Positions 36,926-50,141 of a stretch of 64,000 nucleotides of DNA are shown piece by piece. This DNA comes from Vigna angularis. Its lineage: Eukaryota > Streptophyta > Magnoliopsida > Fabales > Fabaceae. Numbering within the stretch: the first letter of the stretch is position 1; the number at the start of each line of letters is the position of its first letter. Below the pieces are notes generated by a model. It saw only the letters and a list, made by a program, of their open reading frames with translations. It ran no database searches and was not told the DNA's origin. The DNA is taken from NCBI RefSeq assembly GCF_016808095.1, contig NC_068974.1, positions 33,635,090 to 33,699,089 on the forward strand. Direction: 5' to 3'. Both the position numbers and the translations under genes were made by a program.

Positions 36926-39635
36926 TGTAACATCCCAAAATTATACAGTCATCAACCATATACCTAGAATAATTACACGTATCAATAACCCAAAACAGTT
37001 TTAAATTAAAGGAAACAGATTTGAATAAATGGCCGAACGGCCTTTCATACATAAATTAACGAGCGTTTAACAAAAAGGTAAGGACGAACGGTTTTCAAAA
37101 ATAGTGACCGAACGTCCAACTATCTACAGTCAAAAGAGCGCTCGCTCACAGCCGCTCGCTACTCTAAATACACTAACTAGAACCGAACGTTCACTGTTCG
37201 GCCTTCACTTCAACTTCGACGAGGTTGGCGTCCTCCAAATTTTCTTCTTCCAGCGTTTCTTCAAGTAACGCCTCACCATCTGCTCACATCCACACGGATG
37301 ATCATTGCATTCGACAAGACGGGTATACATAGACGAGACAACACAATGGAAAATGCAAGGGTAAGCTTATTGAATTTAATTCAAGTCAAACATACAGTTC
37401 ATACATCTCAAACATATCAATTTATTCACACCACATGCATTCAAATCATACATTAACTCAACCAAATTCCTGATACTAGACCGACCGTCCGGACTGTATG
37501 AAACCTGTGTAGCTAAGGCGTCCGTGCACCCAGGTGAGTGACTGGAATACTCATCAGTAGCCACCTGAGGTTAGTCTTTTATGTCCAAGTTACAGTTATG
37601 GACTAGACCTCCTGCCATTCCCCCGCATGACATACTCATCTCTACTTGAGAACGGGCACTCACGGAATATCAGGATGGATCACCATCTAAGCTTACCACG
37701 TTCATACTACAAATATCAATATCCAGTCAAGAGTCGTTCCTCCCTGGAACGCTCGTTCAAAACCAACAATCACAATTCCATTTCTCATGGTGTTCGCACA
37801 TCTTAATATTTCATCTTATTAACACTTTCATTATTAGTTTCACTTCCATAAAAGAACGAACGTCCAACCCTCTTTGTAATAGAGGACGAACGTTAATGCA
37901 ATACCAAGAAGGCCTGTTCACGAACTTGAATCAGTTAGATGAACTGAATCTAGAATAATCTGAAATTTACTTAGAATAATTTAAATTCAATAACTCTGGA
38001 ACGAATCAAATGGATAGATATATCACAACTTATTTAGATAAAGAATACGAACATGATTTAATTCAAGAGACAGCCGCCAGTCAATGACCGAGCATTAAAT
38101 GAAACTTTTGGACGAACGTCACTGAAATATTGGACGAACGTTACTAGGATTATTGGACGAACGCTATTTAGATTTTAAGGACGAACGTTATTTCAAATTT
38201 GGGACGAACGCTATTACCGCTCGTTGATAATTTAGGAAGGAACGAACGTTCGGTATAGGACCGAGCGTTCTTTATCGCATACGCATTTTGGACGAGCGTT
38301 CGGCATCAGACCGAGCGTTACTTATCATTCACTCTTTTTGGGACGAGCGTTCGGTCTAAGACCGAGCGTTACTTATCATTCACTCTTTTTGGGACGAGCG
38401 TTCGGTATCAGACCGAACGCCACTTCAGGACGTACGTTTTTAGGTAGGGAACTTTCACTGATTCAAAATCAAAGAAGTTTGGGATTTCTATAAGATAAGA
38501 TACTTAAAATTTTTATCTTACAAATTGACTAAGAGTTCAAAAGGATGTTATCAAGTTTCTCAATTCTCACGCAACACTCATGAAGTGTACGTCTGGCCAA
38601 ATGCTCAAACGTAAAGCTATTTAAGAGGGCGTTCGTCCTCAAAGGGAGTCCTTTCCAAATGAAAGGGTCCGACTACTACAAGAATTTACTGATAATACCG
38701 AACGGTCAATGACCGTATCGATACGAACGTTCATTTTCATAGGATTTTCATATTTACATTCCACATACAGTAACCATATTTTCCAGTATACACTTTCATG
38801 CATTAAATCAATCATACCATAGTATTTTTCCATGCTTCTCATGCTTTTAATCAACATCATATACTAACATTCAAATATCAAAATCATCCACATACAACGT
38901 TACAGAACATTCATACACTCAGCATATAATTTCCAGTACATACATGCATCGTTTTCTCATATCATCTCAGAATCATATTCATAAACTCCAAAGTCCAATA
39001 TCATAAATCATATTTCAAGCATTACATAACGCACATGCAGTACAGAAATTTCATGAATTAAACCAATAAGCTTCCCTTACCCGGATTAAGCAACGTGCGT
39101 TCGTTCTTCAGAGAGAGAGAAAACAGATTCCAGTATACTCCTCTACCCTTAACGTTTAAAACCCCAAAACTCCTCAAACTAAAATTACAGAAAAACCAAT
39201 ACTGGTTCAGAGAAGGTGCATGCAGATCAAAACGAAGCTTGCATGTTGAAAATGAAGAGTGGTTGAGGACGTGAAACTTACCCGTTTCAGAATCCAAAAC
39301 CAATCGGTTTGATGGAAAGCTCACGGTGCAGGGACGCTTCTCACGGTGCTGAAACGTGAACGGAGCAAAGGAGGGTGAGTTGCAGAAGAGAGAAGAAGAA
39401 AGGTCTCTAGAGAGATGGAGGAGAAAAATGGAGGTTTGGTTTTCTGAGGAAGATGAAGGAGCACGCAGAGAAGGGAAGAGTGTTTCAGAAAATTAATTTT
39501 TCTTCCCAAGTCAAACGGACACTCTCTCCTGCGCTGCCACTTGGCTTCCACTATCAAACTCAGAACCTTCCAATTTGACACCTGGCGGTGGCATGCAGAG
39601 TGGTGATTCAGCAGTGGATTTAATGGGGCGTGACA
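36926..39635 (-). mobile_element. Solo LTR of a Tekay-like gypsy element
   Basis: A 2710-bp segment starting TGTAACATCCC and ending GGGGCGTGACA, flanked by the 5-bp duplication ATTAT (36921-36925 and 39636-39640). Read on the minus strand its end (GGGATGTTACA) equals the end of the LTR at 8910-11527, and it shares a block near 37280-37310 (CGGATGATCATT) with that LTR near 11245. It is a diverged relative in opposite orientation. It holds about 20 GACGAACGTT/GACCGAGCGTT-like units between 37080 and 38430. Confidence 0.88.
38259..38420. repeat. Three tandem units of about 51 bp
   Basis: GACCGAGCGTT recurs at 38259, 38309, 38360 and (as GACCGAACGCC) 38411, with GGACGAGCGTTCGG in each interval. 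This is a higher-order repeat inside the CpG-rich array of the solo LTR. Confidence 0.85.
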
Positions 39636-39640
39636 ATTAT

Positions 39641-40268
39641 CATTCCAAGAAAAGCATGGCCTAGATTGACGCAACAATTTTAAATTTTTTAAATAAACTT
39701 GGAAATTAGTCCTGAATATTTCATTTTAATTAAGAAAAAAAAATATTTGTGAACCCACACGTCAATAGTCCCATAGCTGAATTCAAATGCAGTGTGCTAT
39801 GTAGGATAAATTTGAACGTCATTAAAATATCATGCCAAAACCCATGCTTCTGAAAGTACATGGACCAAATAATATCAAAGTTTTGATCATGGACCAATTT
39901 TAATTTTATATAATACTTCACATACCAAAAACTTATTTATTTTTAAAAAATATCTTATTAATTGTATTCTTTCTTATATTTAATTTAACATTTTATTATT
40001 TATTAACATTAAAGAAGATGTTTTATAAAAGAAATATAAATTCACCTAATTTAATTTCCATAAATTTTTATTATAATACACATAATTTGAAAATTTTAAA
40101 GAAATTAAATTACAATAAAATCCCTAAATAATATCTAGTATGATTAGTTATTTTTTGTTACTAAAATTAAAAATTATTTAAAGATTTTCCTAAGACACTA
40201 TACTCTCATGATGGTACATTCTTTTCTTTCTCTCTTTCTATATATATTAATTTTACATGTATTATTAT

Positions 40269-40334
<66 letters not shown>

Positions 40335-41008
40335 TTTACATGTATTATTTTATGTGTAAAATCTTCTTTAAAGACTATGACGTCTATTGAATTTGAATCA
40401 GATTCTGGGGAATGTTGGTCTTTATATGAAATTGTATAAGTTGGCATAAATGAAGATGCTACCTAAACAAAGAATCATAGTTATTGACTGCGTACACGAG
40501 AGAAATATTTGATTATCAGTTTTGCAAAGTAAAAGACCTAAGATGAATAACATTTATTGTCTAAGACATGAGAGTATAATAATAATATTTTAAATTAAAT
40601 ATAATTATAATGTTTAATTTTATGTAAAGTTATTATATTCTATCATATTATCAGATAATGTTAATGAGCCTTTGTCTTACATATTTATTGTAGTAGTCTC
40701 ATCTTACATGTGAGTAAAAATACGAAAATACTATACTAATCTTAATTGCCATAGATGTCTTTACAGTTGAAGAAAGGAGTATCGGAAGTTATATAGATCC
40801 GGCGATGAGGTTCAAAGAAGCTAAGAATATTCATTCATATTATGATCCATTAATGACGGTCGACAAATTAAAGAATTTATTTTATCTATTTAACTTTTAT
40901 TTTGTGTTATAACTAAAACAAAATGTAAAAATATATAAATAATTACTCCTTATTTAGTTCTTAAAAAAAATAATGATATTGGTAAAAATTTATATTTTAA
41001 TTTTATAA
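39641..41008. other. AT-rich intergenic DNA
   Basis: No gene recognised. It contains the (TA)n tract listed next. Confidence 0.5.
40271..40330. repeat. (TA)n microsatellite
   Basis: About 30 TA dinucleotides preceded by (ATT)n, with ATTAATTTTACATGTATTAT repeated on both sides of the tract. Confidence 0.95.
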
Positions 41009-41741
41009 GAGTTAAATATGTTTTTAGTTTCTAAACTTAAGTATAAAATTTCAATTTGTCTTTATTTTAAACTTTGATTTATTTTGATGTTTAAACTTTA
41101 AAAATAAATTAGTATAGTCATTTTAATATAAAAGTGTTAACTTTTCTTATGTGTTAAATGGTGTTTCATGTTTTCATTTCAGTTATTTACACAATTTATT
41201 TTAGGGTTAAATATGTTTTTAGTCCTTCAACTAACTATCAAGCGATTTTGTTTTTCGTCCCTCTTTCAAACTTTGTACGCTTTGATCCCTCTCCTTAAGG
41301 AAACTATAATTTTTCGTCGTCCAAAACTAACGCCGTTAGAATTAGGCTGAGTTGGTGACCGAACGGTGAGGGACAGATTGACTCAATGTCAGAAAAAAAA
41401 AATGATGTGGCACTTCACCGTTAGCCACCTCACTTGATTTTTAACACCGTTTGTTTTGGAGGACAAAAAATTATGGTTTCCTTAAGGAGTGAGATCAAAG
41501 CGTACAAAGTTAAAGAGGGACGAAAAACAAAATCGCTTGATAGTTGAGGGACTAAAAACATATTTAACTCTTTATTTTAACATGTGTTATCTCAAATGCC
41601 AACCTAAAACATTATTTAACATATAAAAAAAGGTCAATTTCCTTAGATTAAAATGACTATATCTATTCATTTTTAAAGTTTTAGGATCAAAATCCATCAA
41701 AGTATGAATTTTAATTTCGTGTTTAAAAATATATTTAACTC
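41009..41741. mobile_element. Outer Mutator-like MITE
   Basis: Long terminal inverted repeats starting GAGTTAAATAT at both ends continue for more than 100 bp, including the block ATAGTCATTTTAAT. Flanks ATTTTATAA (41000-41008) and ATCTTTTAA (41742-41750) agree at seven of nine positions, fitting a decayed 9-bp target duplication. It is split by the inner MITE at 41204-41570. Confidence 0.75.
41204..41570. mobile_element. Inner Mutator-like MITE (367 bp)
   Basis: A perfect 9-bp duplication TTTATTTTA (41195-41203 and 41571-41579) flanks inverted repeats of about 100 bp beginning G(A/G)GTTAAATATGTTTTTAG. The 9-bp duplication and long inverted repeats indicate a Mutator-type element. Being nearly one hairpin, its transcript could feed small RNAs. 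Confidence 0.88.
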
Positions 41742-42169
41742 ATCTTTTAAAATAAGAGTGTAATATGTAATATATAATAAATTATAAGTGTTAATCAATT
41801 TTTAATTTGTTTAGGAAAGGTCCATGAATCATGACGATGGTATATGTAATCTCTCATATTTATCATATAATTATAGTATTTTTGCATATATATATATATA
41901 TATATATTTAAAAATTTTATGTTAATAAAATTGTATTGTATTGATGAGTTCATGATTCACCATAAAACAATGGAGGATCTTTCAAAAAGAGTGACTAAAA
42001 CAAGGTCTCTTTGTCTTCTTTATCTTTATTTTTTATTTATTTATGTTGACTTTCCATAAGTTGACTTTGGTTGATTTATTAATCTGATTTAAGTTGACAT
42101 GTTGACCCTTATTTGATATTGATTTCTCATCTTACATACGTCTTATAGGATGCATAGTCTACCTTATAA

Positions 42170-42760
42170 ACACATGACTCGACATTGTCTTTGCTGTCAA
42201 TAATCTTAGTCAGTTTGTGGGCTCATCAAATGCTTACCATTGACAAGCGGCTTATCGCATCTTACGTTACCTTAAGAAGACTCCTAGCCACGACATCCTT
42301 CTATGCAACAATACCAATAATTCTTTCAAAACCTAAAGTGACTCAGACTGGACTAGTTGTCTTAAATAACGTAATCACTGGATTTTCAATTTATGGAGAT
42401 TCCATCATTTCATGGAAATCAAAGAAACAACATATGATCTCTTGAAGCTCCTCAAAAGCGGAATACAAAGTTTTGACTTTAACTACATATGAATTACAAT
42501 GGCTCGTCTACATCTTTCAGGATTTACGCCTATCTCCCTCTCAACCTGCCATCATTGATAACACTTTCACTATCCAAATTGCATCAAACCAGGCCTTTTG
42601 AGAGCGAACCAAACATATAGATATAAATTGTCATATTGTTTGGGAACAACTCAATAAAGGTCTTCTTAAGCTCCTCTATATTCCTTCCTTCTCTCAAGCA
42701 ACATATTTGTTCACCAGACCTCCCCTTCTACTTCCTTTAAGAAGTTAGCTTCTAAACTGG
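42170..42760 (+). pseudogene. Copia RT/RNase H fragment
   Basis: Frame-shifted pieces on the plus strand keep recognisable copia order: DIVFAVNNLSQFVG and RILRYLK (end of RT), SDSDW, then ISWKSKKQHMIS, a stop, SSSKAEY and TYELQWLVY, then ERTKHIDINCHIV near 42602-42640. Several stops and frameshifts make it non-functional. An AT-rich stretch to about 42980 with TGTATATATATTGG may be part of its LTR. Confidence 0.8.
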
Positions 42761-44167
42761 AATGAATGACATCTACTTTCAACTTAAGGAAATAATTACA
42801 TAAGTTGTCTTTGTACCATAAGTCTTAGGCTCAAATATGTCTTTTGAATATTTTCTGTTGTAGGTGTGTTTGGTTTTTTCTTTTTTTGAAGAGCGTTTAA
42901 TGACTAATGTATATATATTGGTTTTATCCCTTTCTTGTAAACAAGTTAAGTTGAATATACATTTTCACATCTTCTCTTAAGTGCAACTTTGTCTCTTCCA
43001 TAATAAATCAGAATAATCGTATTAAAATTATTTTGACTTCTCTCTTAATTGAGTAATTATGCATCTTGTTAACAACGTGAGTTTCAAAGGATATATAGCT
43101 TCTTTCTTATTCAAACTAACAATTATAATAACGACTAATATCATTTACATAAATAGTTTAATACTTTAGTAATAGTGTTCTTGAAAATTACATCAAATGG
43201 TCATTTTATTGCTAAAGTAATACTCATACAAATTAAGTTTGATTCAACAAAGACAAACTTTTCTTTTACTTTCAAACATTTTTTTCTCAATAAAAAAATA
43301 TTTCAATAAAAGACACCCAATTTTTATAATAATAATTCATTCACATAATAAAATTACAACTTTCATAAACTATATAAACCTAATTCACTCATCAATTATA
43401 TTCTCTAATACACATAAACAACACAAAACTTAAGGATTTTCCACATATCTTATTTATCCACTAAATGCTCAATATCATCAAAAGATAACTAATGATTTCA
43501 ATCTAATACCCTATAGTTCATCCACATTTATCTAACCTAGAATTTTCAAAGTTTTAAGATAGTTTTAGTTAACTTCTCTAACTTCGAAAAATATTGCATC
43601 ATTCAAAAGAATCACTCCGAAGACAAATTTAGAAAAATTATAACTTTTACACATGAACCTGATTAAAAAGTCAAATACATCATTACAAAACTAACCTACC
43701 CGAAATTCATCTTTCCTAATCATATCGTACGTGGGAGTATCTTATAACTCATGCGTGCAGAACCGAAAGACTGAAATCCAAAATCTAGAGAAAAAGAAAG
43801 ACTTAAGTATTATATGAATATTGAGATTGAACAATTCAAAATAAAATATTTAACTAGCCTAAATTATGTAACAAAAGTATTAGGTGGAGAAAAACTGTTT
43901 CTATGCTATTTTTGGGAAATAAGTGTGTAAAAAGACTGTCACAGTTATGTGATTACCATTTGAAATAATGAAATAAGTTGATGTCCAAACTTAATCAGTA
44001 AAAAATATATTTGATATAATACTGGTAATATTTTATGAATTTTACATATTTTATTGATGCTACTTTATATTTGAAATTATTTTACTAGCTTATTGTGTTT
44101 TGGTAGTTATGATAATACATGTTAACAAGAATTTTCTTATAAATGTTTTATTTTTCTTTCATAGTTT

Positions 44168-44224
<57 letters not shown>

Positions 44225-46413
44225 GTATGTATGTATATATATATGTATGTATGTATATATATATATGTATGTATGTATATATATATGTATGTATGTATAT
44301 ATTTTATTTGCTTATATAGATTTATGTATTTGAAAATTATATAATTTAAAAGTATGTATATATGTATTATGTACAGGTTTTGTGTTAGATATATTAAATT
44401 ATTATATATTTTATTTTATTTTTTTATTATTTCTTATTTTTATTTTATATTTAATTTATATTTTCTTATTATAGATAGAGTAATTTATGTATATACATAC
44501 ATAATTTTTACTATATTGAACCCTTTGTATTTTTATTTTATTTTAATTATTGATTGTGAAGATACTAGAATATCATTGACCAGTGTGTAAAATATATAAC
44601 AATTATACTACCCTGTTAAAATTCGTAACATCATTTTGTTATTCATTTAAGAACCATTTTCTCATAAACCATATTATATAAGATGTTATTTTCAGGTACA
44701 TTTTACATATTTAGGATTGAATTGGATTTTTCAATTATTCTAAAGAGTAATATCTGATGCAGAGATAAATTGGTTTATCCCAAATAGATTTCATAACTTT
44801 AACGTTCGTATAAAGTTTTATTTCTCTGCAAGAAGAAAAGAATGGTTACGAATATAGTTTTTGTTTTGCAATAAGTTAGTCCTTGACATGGTCCTCCATT
44901 CTATGAAGAAACTATTGCCAATTATGCAATTGCAGAGTGCACTATCACGCCTGAAAAGGATGTACATATTATGGTTTAGAAAAACGTTTCATGAAGATCC
45001 GAGAGAGAGAGAGAGAGAAATTAAAGGAGATGTTTGACGTAGAGAGAAATTACACCCAAAACATTTTTGAAATACACCTATTATATTTGTTTTTTCTCTT
45101 TTATTTCCTCACATTATATATCCAAACTTATATATATTTTTCTTTTATTTATTTTTCTCTCTAGGTGTAGATTAATGTTTTGAATATTCATGAAACATTT
45201 TCCAAAAATAAAGAAGAGAGCGTGTTAGTAAAATAGGAGTGCTATCAACCATATAAACCATATAAGCTCAAGAGATGAAGCCCAGGCTGGACATAGAGCC
45301 CGGGTAAAAAGAAATGGAGGAACAAGTCAGAAACGACCAATAAGAAATACTATGCATTGTTCTATAAAGAAAAACATACACACACACCAAAAAAAAAATA
45401 TTAGATTCCGTAACTCGTACATGTAAGTGTAAAATAACCTGCGGGTTAATCGTGTAAAACATACCTAATTCTCTTATATTGAAATAACAAACCATTTCAT
45501 AGACTATTAAAGGCTTAGACAAAATACTGAATGAAGATCATTGACCATGTCCTTGAATAGAAAATTAAACACTATTTCACAGCAGTGAAAGTAAATTTCA
45601 GTTTTAAGCCTTGCATCCTCCCATGTAGAATCAAATGGTAGAAATAACTGATATAATTTAGAATGCATTTCACATCCACACACATCCTCACAGATTGCAC
45701 TTGCGCGGAGATAATTGTGCTCTACCGCAAAACTAATAGCTTATGTGAACGCAAAACAAACAGAACGTTGGGTTGCTTATGTGCTAGTCAAGGATACGTC
45801 CTCTTGATGGCCGAAGGCTTTTTTCTGCAAAATCAAAGAACAAAAGCTCTGGAGCTACTTTCACAATTGATATGGTTTATGATTCGAAAATTCATTCACT
45901 TAATGGAAAATAATTCTAATAGATCTATTTAATTAGAATACATTCGATGAAGATATAAAGTTATCTAGAAACAATGTTCAGTATATTTGCAACCCAAAAC
46001 GAGATTCTGCCCTTACTGTTGCAGAAAAGAATCCTGAAATTCGAATACCGACGTTTTTTCATTAAACCGTGAGAAAAAATAGCAGTGGTAAATAGGGTAT
46101 CTACCCTAATAGGTTACAGTAGAACCATAGTTTTGGGGTAAAGCGAATGATATAATTTTTTAAACGAAAGATAAGAACCAAAATTACCTATGCTTACACA
46201 ACTAAAACTTCGGTAAAAATATCAAATGACTACCTTATTTCAATCATAAAAATACCATAACTAGGATCCAATTAATAACTTTCCTCTTCTCCCAAGCCAA
46301 TCTAAAACCGTTTATAAAATACATTTTTTTTAATTGAACAGACATTTGGAACACTTACGCTCTTTCCATTTACTGCACAAAACTGTTCTTCGCCGTAGCC
46401 TAATGACCTAAAA
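42761..46413. other. Intergenic DNA and 3' flank of the chaperonin gene
   Basis: AT-rich, no gene recognised. It holds a (TA)n/(TGTA)n microsatellite (44169-44301) and a (GA)n run at 45001-45020. The first few hundred bases left of 46413 should include the chaperonin 3' untranslated region, but no clear polyadenylation site was assigned. Confidence 0.5.
44169..44301. repeat. Interrupted (TA)n/(TGTA)n microsatellite
   Basis: A (TA)n block followed by repeated TATATATATGTATGTATG cassettes of about 22-24 bp, giving a higher-order repeat. Confidence 0.92.
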
Positions 46414-49400
46414 TCAAACGGTAAGGCCTTGTGGGGCACCAGCTACAGGTGCCTTGGGCTTTGCTTTTTCCACCACAATGGCCTGCGTGGTCAACACCAT
46501 TCCAGCAACTGAAGCAGCATTCTGCAACGCACACCTTGTAACCTTGGCAGGGTCGATAACTCCTGCATCTACTAAATTCTCATACCTGTCTGCCATAGCA
46601 TTATAACCAACCTCCCATTCACCATTCTTTATCTTCTCCACAACAACTTCACCTTCTATTCCAGCATTCTGAGCAATCAATGCAGCAGGTGCTACCAGAG
46701 CCTATATTGTACATGTAAAGTCAGAAGGATTAGCATTCATACTATTTTTTTAGATTTATATCACGGTATCACATGATATATTAAGCTTATTAAGATTATA
46801 AACATAAATAGAAGACACATTCGTCCAAATTTATCTAAGGAGAAAAGATCAATTTTATCTTGATTATGTAGATACCATTTTCCACTAGAGGCATCCTGAG
46901 ATGTGAAGGGATTTCAACAAGTATCTCAACTAATAAGTTTCAGCTAGAATGGGATTGTAGCTTGCAGTTACTGCGGAACGTCTTGTGAAAGCAATAATTA
47001 CACCATACTCGTCCATGAATGTGCAAATTTATAAAGAATGTGCAAGCTAATAATTATTCTTACCTTTTGCACAATATCGGCTCCTAGCCTTTCGTCTGCA
47101 TCCTCAAGCCTGTTCTTGATTGCTGGGACATGAGTGGAGAGATGAACCAATGCAGTACCTCCACCAGGGACAATACCTTCCTCAATGGCAGCAAAAGTTG
47201 CATTCTTCGCATCCTCAATTCGTAGCTTTCGATCCTCAAGTTCAGTTTCTGTAGCAGCACCAACCTTGATGACTGCAACTCCACCAGACAATTTAGCTAT
47301 CCTCTCAGCCAGTTTTTCAGTATCATAAACTGAGTCCGTCTCTGACAGCTCCTTCTTTAACTGAGCAATTCTGGCTTGCAACTCATCCTTTGTTGCCGCA
47401 TCAGCAATGATAGTAGTAGAATCCTTGCTGATGGTCACTTTCCGAGCCAAACCAAGCTGCTCCACTGAGGTGCTTTCAACAAGCAATCCCAGATCACTCG
47501 CTTGGAACTCAGCACCTAGCAGTTCAACGTACACAGTTGTCAACAAAGTATCTCAAGAAAAAAGCAAATAAAATACAATAATACTACAAAATGATACTTT
47601 GACAACAAATTTGCGTTTCCTGCTTATAGATGTACTTTATTATAGACATCGAAAATGTGTCAATTCCTACTTATAGAATAAACTTTGAACATGATTATAA
47701 CGTCTGTGCTCAGACAATATGAACAACATTAACAAATCATCAACATTAGCCACAAAATAACGTTTGTGCTCAGACAATATCCAACTACAAACTTAAAACA
47801 TATGTAAGTTCACATACCAGTCAATATAGCAATGTCTTGAAGGAGGGCCTTTCGCCGCTCCCCAAAGCCAGGAGCTTTGATGGCAGCAACGTTAAGGATA
47901 CCACGCAGCTTATTCACAACAAGTGTGGCCAAAGCCTCACCGGTGACATCCTCAGCAATGATAAGCAAAGGAGCTCTCAATTGAGTGGTTTTCTCCAACA
48001 ATGGAATTATGTCTTTTATTGCTGAAATCTTCTGATCCGTAACCAACACTCTAGCATTCTCAAATTCAACAATCAACTTCTCAGGGTTTGTAACGAATTG
48101 AGGTGAGATATACCCTCTGTCAATCTACAAGATTAAAGCCGTACAATTAGACTCAAACAAGACAAAACTTTGGCCCTATTTAGATAAACTTAACAAAAGA
48201 ACATCAGTTAAACTTATGTGTATAAGAGAGCTTCAATAGATTAAAGAGTATAAATTGGTTAGAAATAAAATCCATGGTGTCTTCTTATTTTATTTTACAA
48301 GTACTTATTGAAAAGTTTATCTTCTATTATCATTATTCTGCATAGAAGTCGCACCTCCATTCCTTCTTCAACTTCAACCGTCGTTTCAAATGAAGACGAA
48401 GACTCAATGGACAAAACACCATCAGGTCCAACCTTATCAATTGCTTCCGCAATCATTTGCCCAATCAACTCATCATTCCCAGCAGAAATAGATGCAACAG
48501 CTGCCACAACACCAACAAAACACATAAATAAAATCTCTTAAAGCAGCATCTACCTAGCAACAACATAAGTAATACAAATATTAGAACAATACCTTTGATA
48601 TCATCTCCACCTTTGACAGGCCTTGCTTTCTTCTCCAACTCCTCCACCAATCCCTGCACAGTTTTGTCAATTCCTCTTTTAAGAGACACGGGATTTGCTC
48701 CAGAAGTCACACTGAGAAGCCCCAGCTTAATAATTTCGCGAGCAAGAACCGAAGCCGTGGTTGTCCCATCACCCGCAGAGTCATTGGTCTTACTAGCAAC
48801 CTTAATTGACATTTCCACAGTCGTTAGTCTTACAAGCAACCTTAATTAACATTATTCCAAAAAATATCTAAAAACACCAACAACAACAAAAACAACCATA
48901 ACATTCACGAACCTCTCTAATAAGAGCTGCACCGGCATTCTCCATGGCATCGGGAAGCTCGATAGCGCGAGCAATGGTAACACCATCGTTAACCACTTTT
49001 GGACTTCCAAACTCATCCAACACAACATTTCTCCCTAAACAATTTGTAAGCAATGAAATAATCATTAATCTCTGTTCTACAAAACAAACATAACAAACAA
49101 ATCTGGATTTACAAAAAAGCCCACCTCTCGGCCCAAGAGTGAGTCCAACGGCGTCGGCTAGCTTGTCAATGCCGGCCTGAATCGCAGCCCGGGAACTTTG
49201 GTCGAACGCAATCTCCTTCGCGGAGGCCTTCACCGCGAAACGGCTATTCGGTTGCCGGTAATTCACTCTTCCGTTCTGGTTGACTCTTCGGGTGAGAGAC
49301 TATAAAAGAAGAAAAGAGAAATCGAAACCGATTAATTACACGCACATACAGAGATGAAGAGAAAATCTTGGATGTTAGTTGTTACGAGGAAAATGGAATT

Positions 49401-49479
49401 GAGTTGAATTTGGAGAAGGAACCTGGCGGTTAGGGGAACGTAGAATAGAAGCTGAAGAGAGAGCGTTTGCAGAGGCCAT
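46414..49479 (-). CDS. CPN60A: Plastid chaperonin 60 subunit alpha (RuBisCO-binding protein alpha)
   Basis: Eight exons on the minus strand, all with GT-AG introns: 49423-49479, 49125-49299, 48913-49034, 48593-48800, 48355-48500, 47818-48124, 47064-47515, 46414-46701. They total 1755 nt, 584 residues plus a TGA stop, close to the usual length of the family. The first 44 or so residues are Ser/Arg/Asn-rich and lack acidic residues, as in a chloroplast transit peptide; mature protein probably starts near [10 protein letters not shown]. Group I chaperonin hallmarks include [20 protein letters not shown], the ATPase motif AGDGTTTAS, and [11 protein letters not shown]. The sequence matches the alpha type, not beta ([17 protein letters not shown], tail PQGLTV). 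It would assemble with Cpn60 beta into the stromal double ring that folds RuBisCO large subunit and other proteins. Confidence 0.95.
48781..48854 (-). repeat. 40-bp near-tandem duplication creating a second 3' splice site
   Basis: The start of exon 4 and the end of the preceding intron occur twice, 40 bp apart. The used site is AATTAAG|GTTGCTAGT (exon starts at 48800); the upstream copy reads AATTAAG|GTTGCTTGT at 48840. Use of the upstream site would add 40 nt with an in-frame TAA, giving a premature stop. Confidence 0.85.
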
Positions 49480-49534
49480 GGTGTGGAGTGAAAGGAAATG
49501 GATAAGGGAATACACTGAAACAGAGTTAAGAAGA

Positions 49535-49552
49535 TTAGGGTTTGGGTTTTTA
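49535..49552 (-). promoter_or_regulatory. Telo-box and TATA-like box of CPN60A
   Basis: On the minus strand AAACCCTAA (49535-49543) lies just downstream of ATAAAAA (49546-49552), about 60-70 bp upstream of the ATG. Telo-boxes near the transcription start are common in plant genes for the translation and protein-folding machinery. Confidence 0.6.
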
Positions 49553-49567
49553 TGGAGAGGGTTGGGG

Positions 49568-49594
49568 TTCTAGAAAATTCCACCTATTCCAGAA
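49568..49594 (-). promoter_or_regulatory. Heat-shock element of CPN60A
   Basis: TTCTAGAAAATTC (49568-49580) is a perfect three-unit nTTCnnGAAnnTTC element, followed by a two-unit TTCCAGAA at 49587-49594. They sit 16-42 bp upstream of the TATA-like box, in the place expected for a heat-shock-factor site. Heat induction of CPN60 genes is known; the link here is inferred from sequence. Confidence 0.7.
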
Positions 49595-49599
49595 CCGTT

Positions 49600-50141
49600 G
49601 AGGAGGCTCTTGTTAAAGCAAATTGCAACTTTGTATTTGTCGCTTACTATTATTAAGGTAAGAAAAAGAAAACAATTTCCTAAAAGTAAAATCGACTTTA
49701 TGAATGTAATATTATCCTTTTTACACAATTTTATTTGCTAAAATTGGGATTTTTTTAATGTGTGAAATGTAATTTGTTAAGTGATTATTGTTTGATTAAA
49801 ATATAATATGTGTGCCCGGTCAATAAATTATGAAGTTGTTACAGTTTTTTCTGTTAATTAGTTATTACAATTGTATTATTTTGTATTTTACTTATTTCAC
49901 ATTTTAAATAGCGATGAGTTCTTCCGAATTACTATATATGTTGTTTTAGAATCATAATCGTCATCGTAAAATAATTTTGAATTCTAAAATAATAAAGTTC
50001 ACTGAAAGAATTATAATAAGATAAAAGTAACGCAAATAATAATATTATAAAAATTTGTGATAAGAATAATAATAATAATATCAGGTGAAAATATTGTAAT
50101 GGAATCTAGTAGTCTTAACAACTAACTCTTTTATTAAATCT
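49600..50141. other. AT-rich intergenic DNA upstream of CPN60A
   Basis: No gene or mobile element end recognised. Confidence 0.5.
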
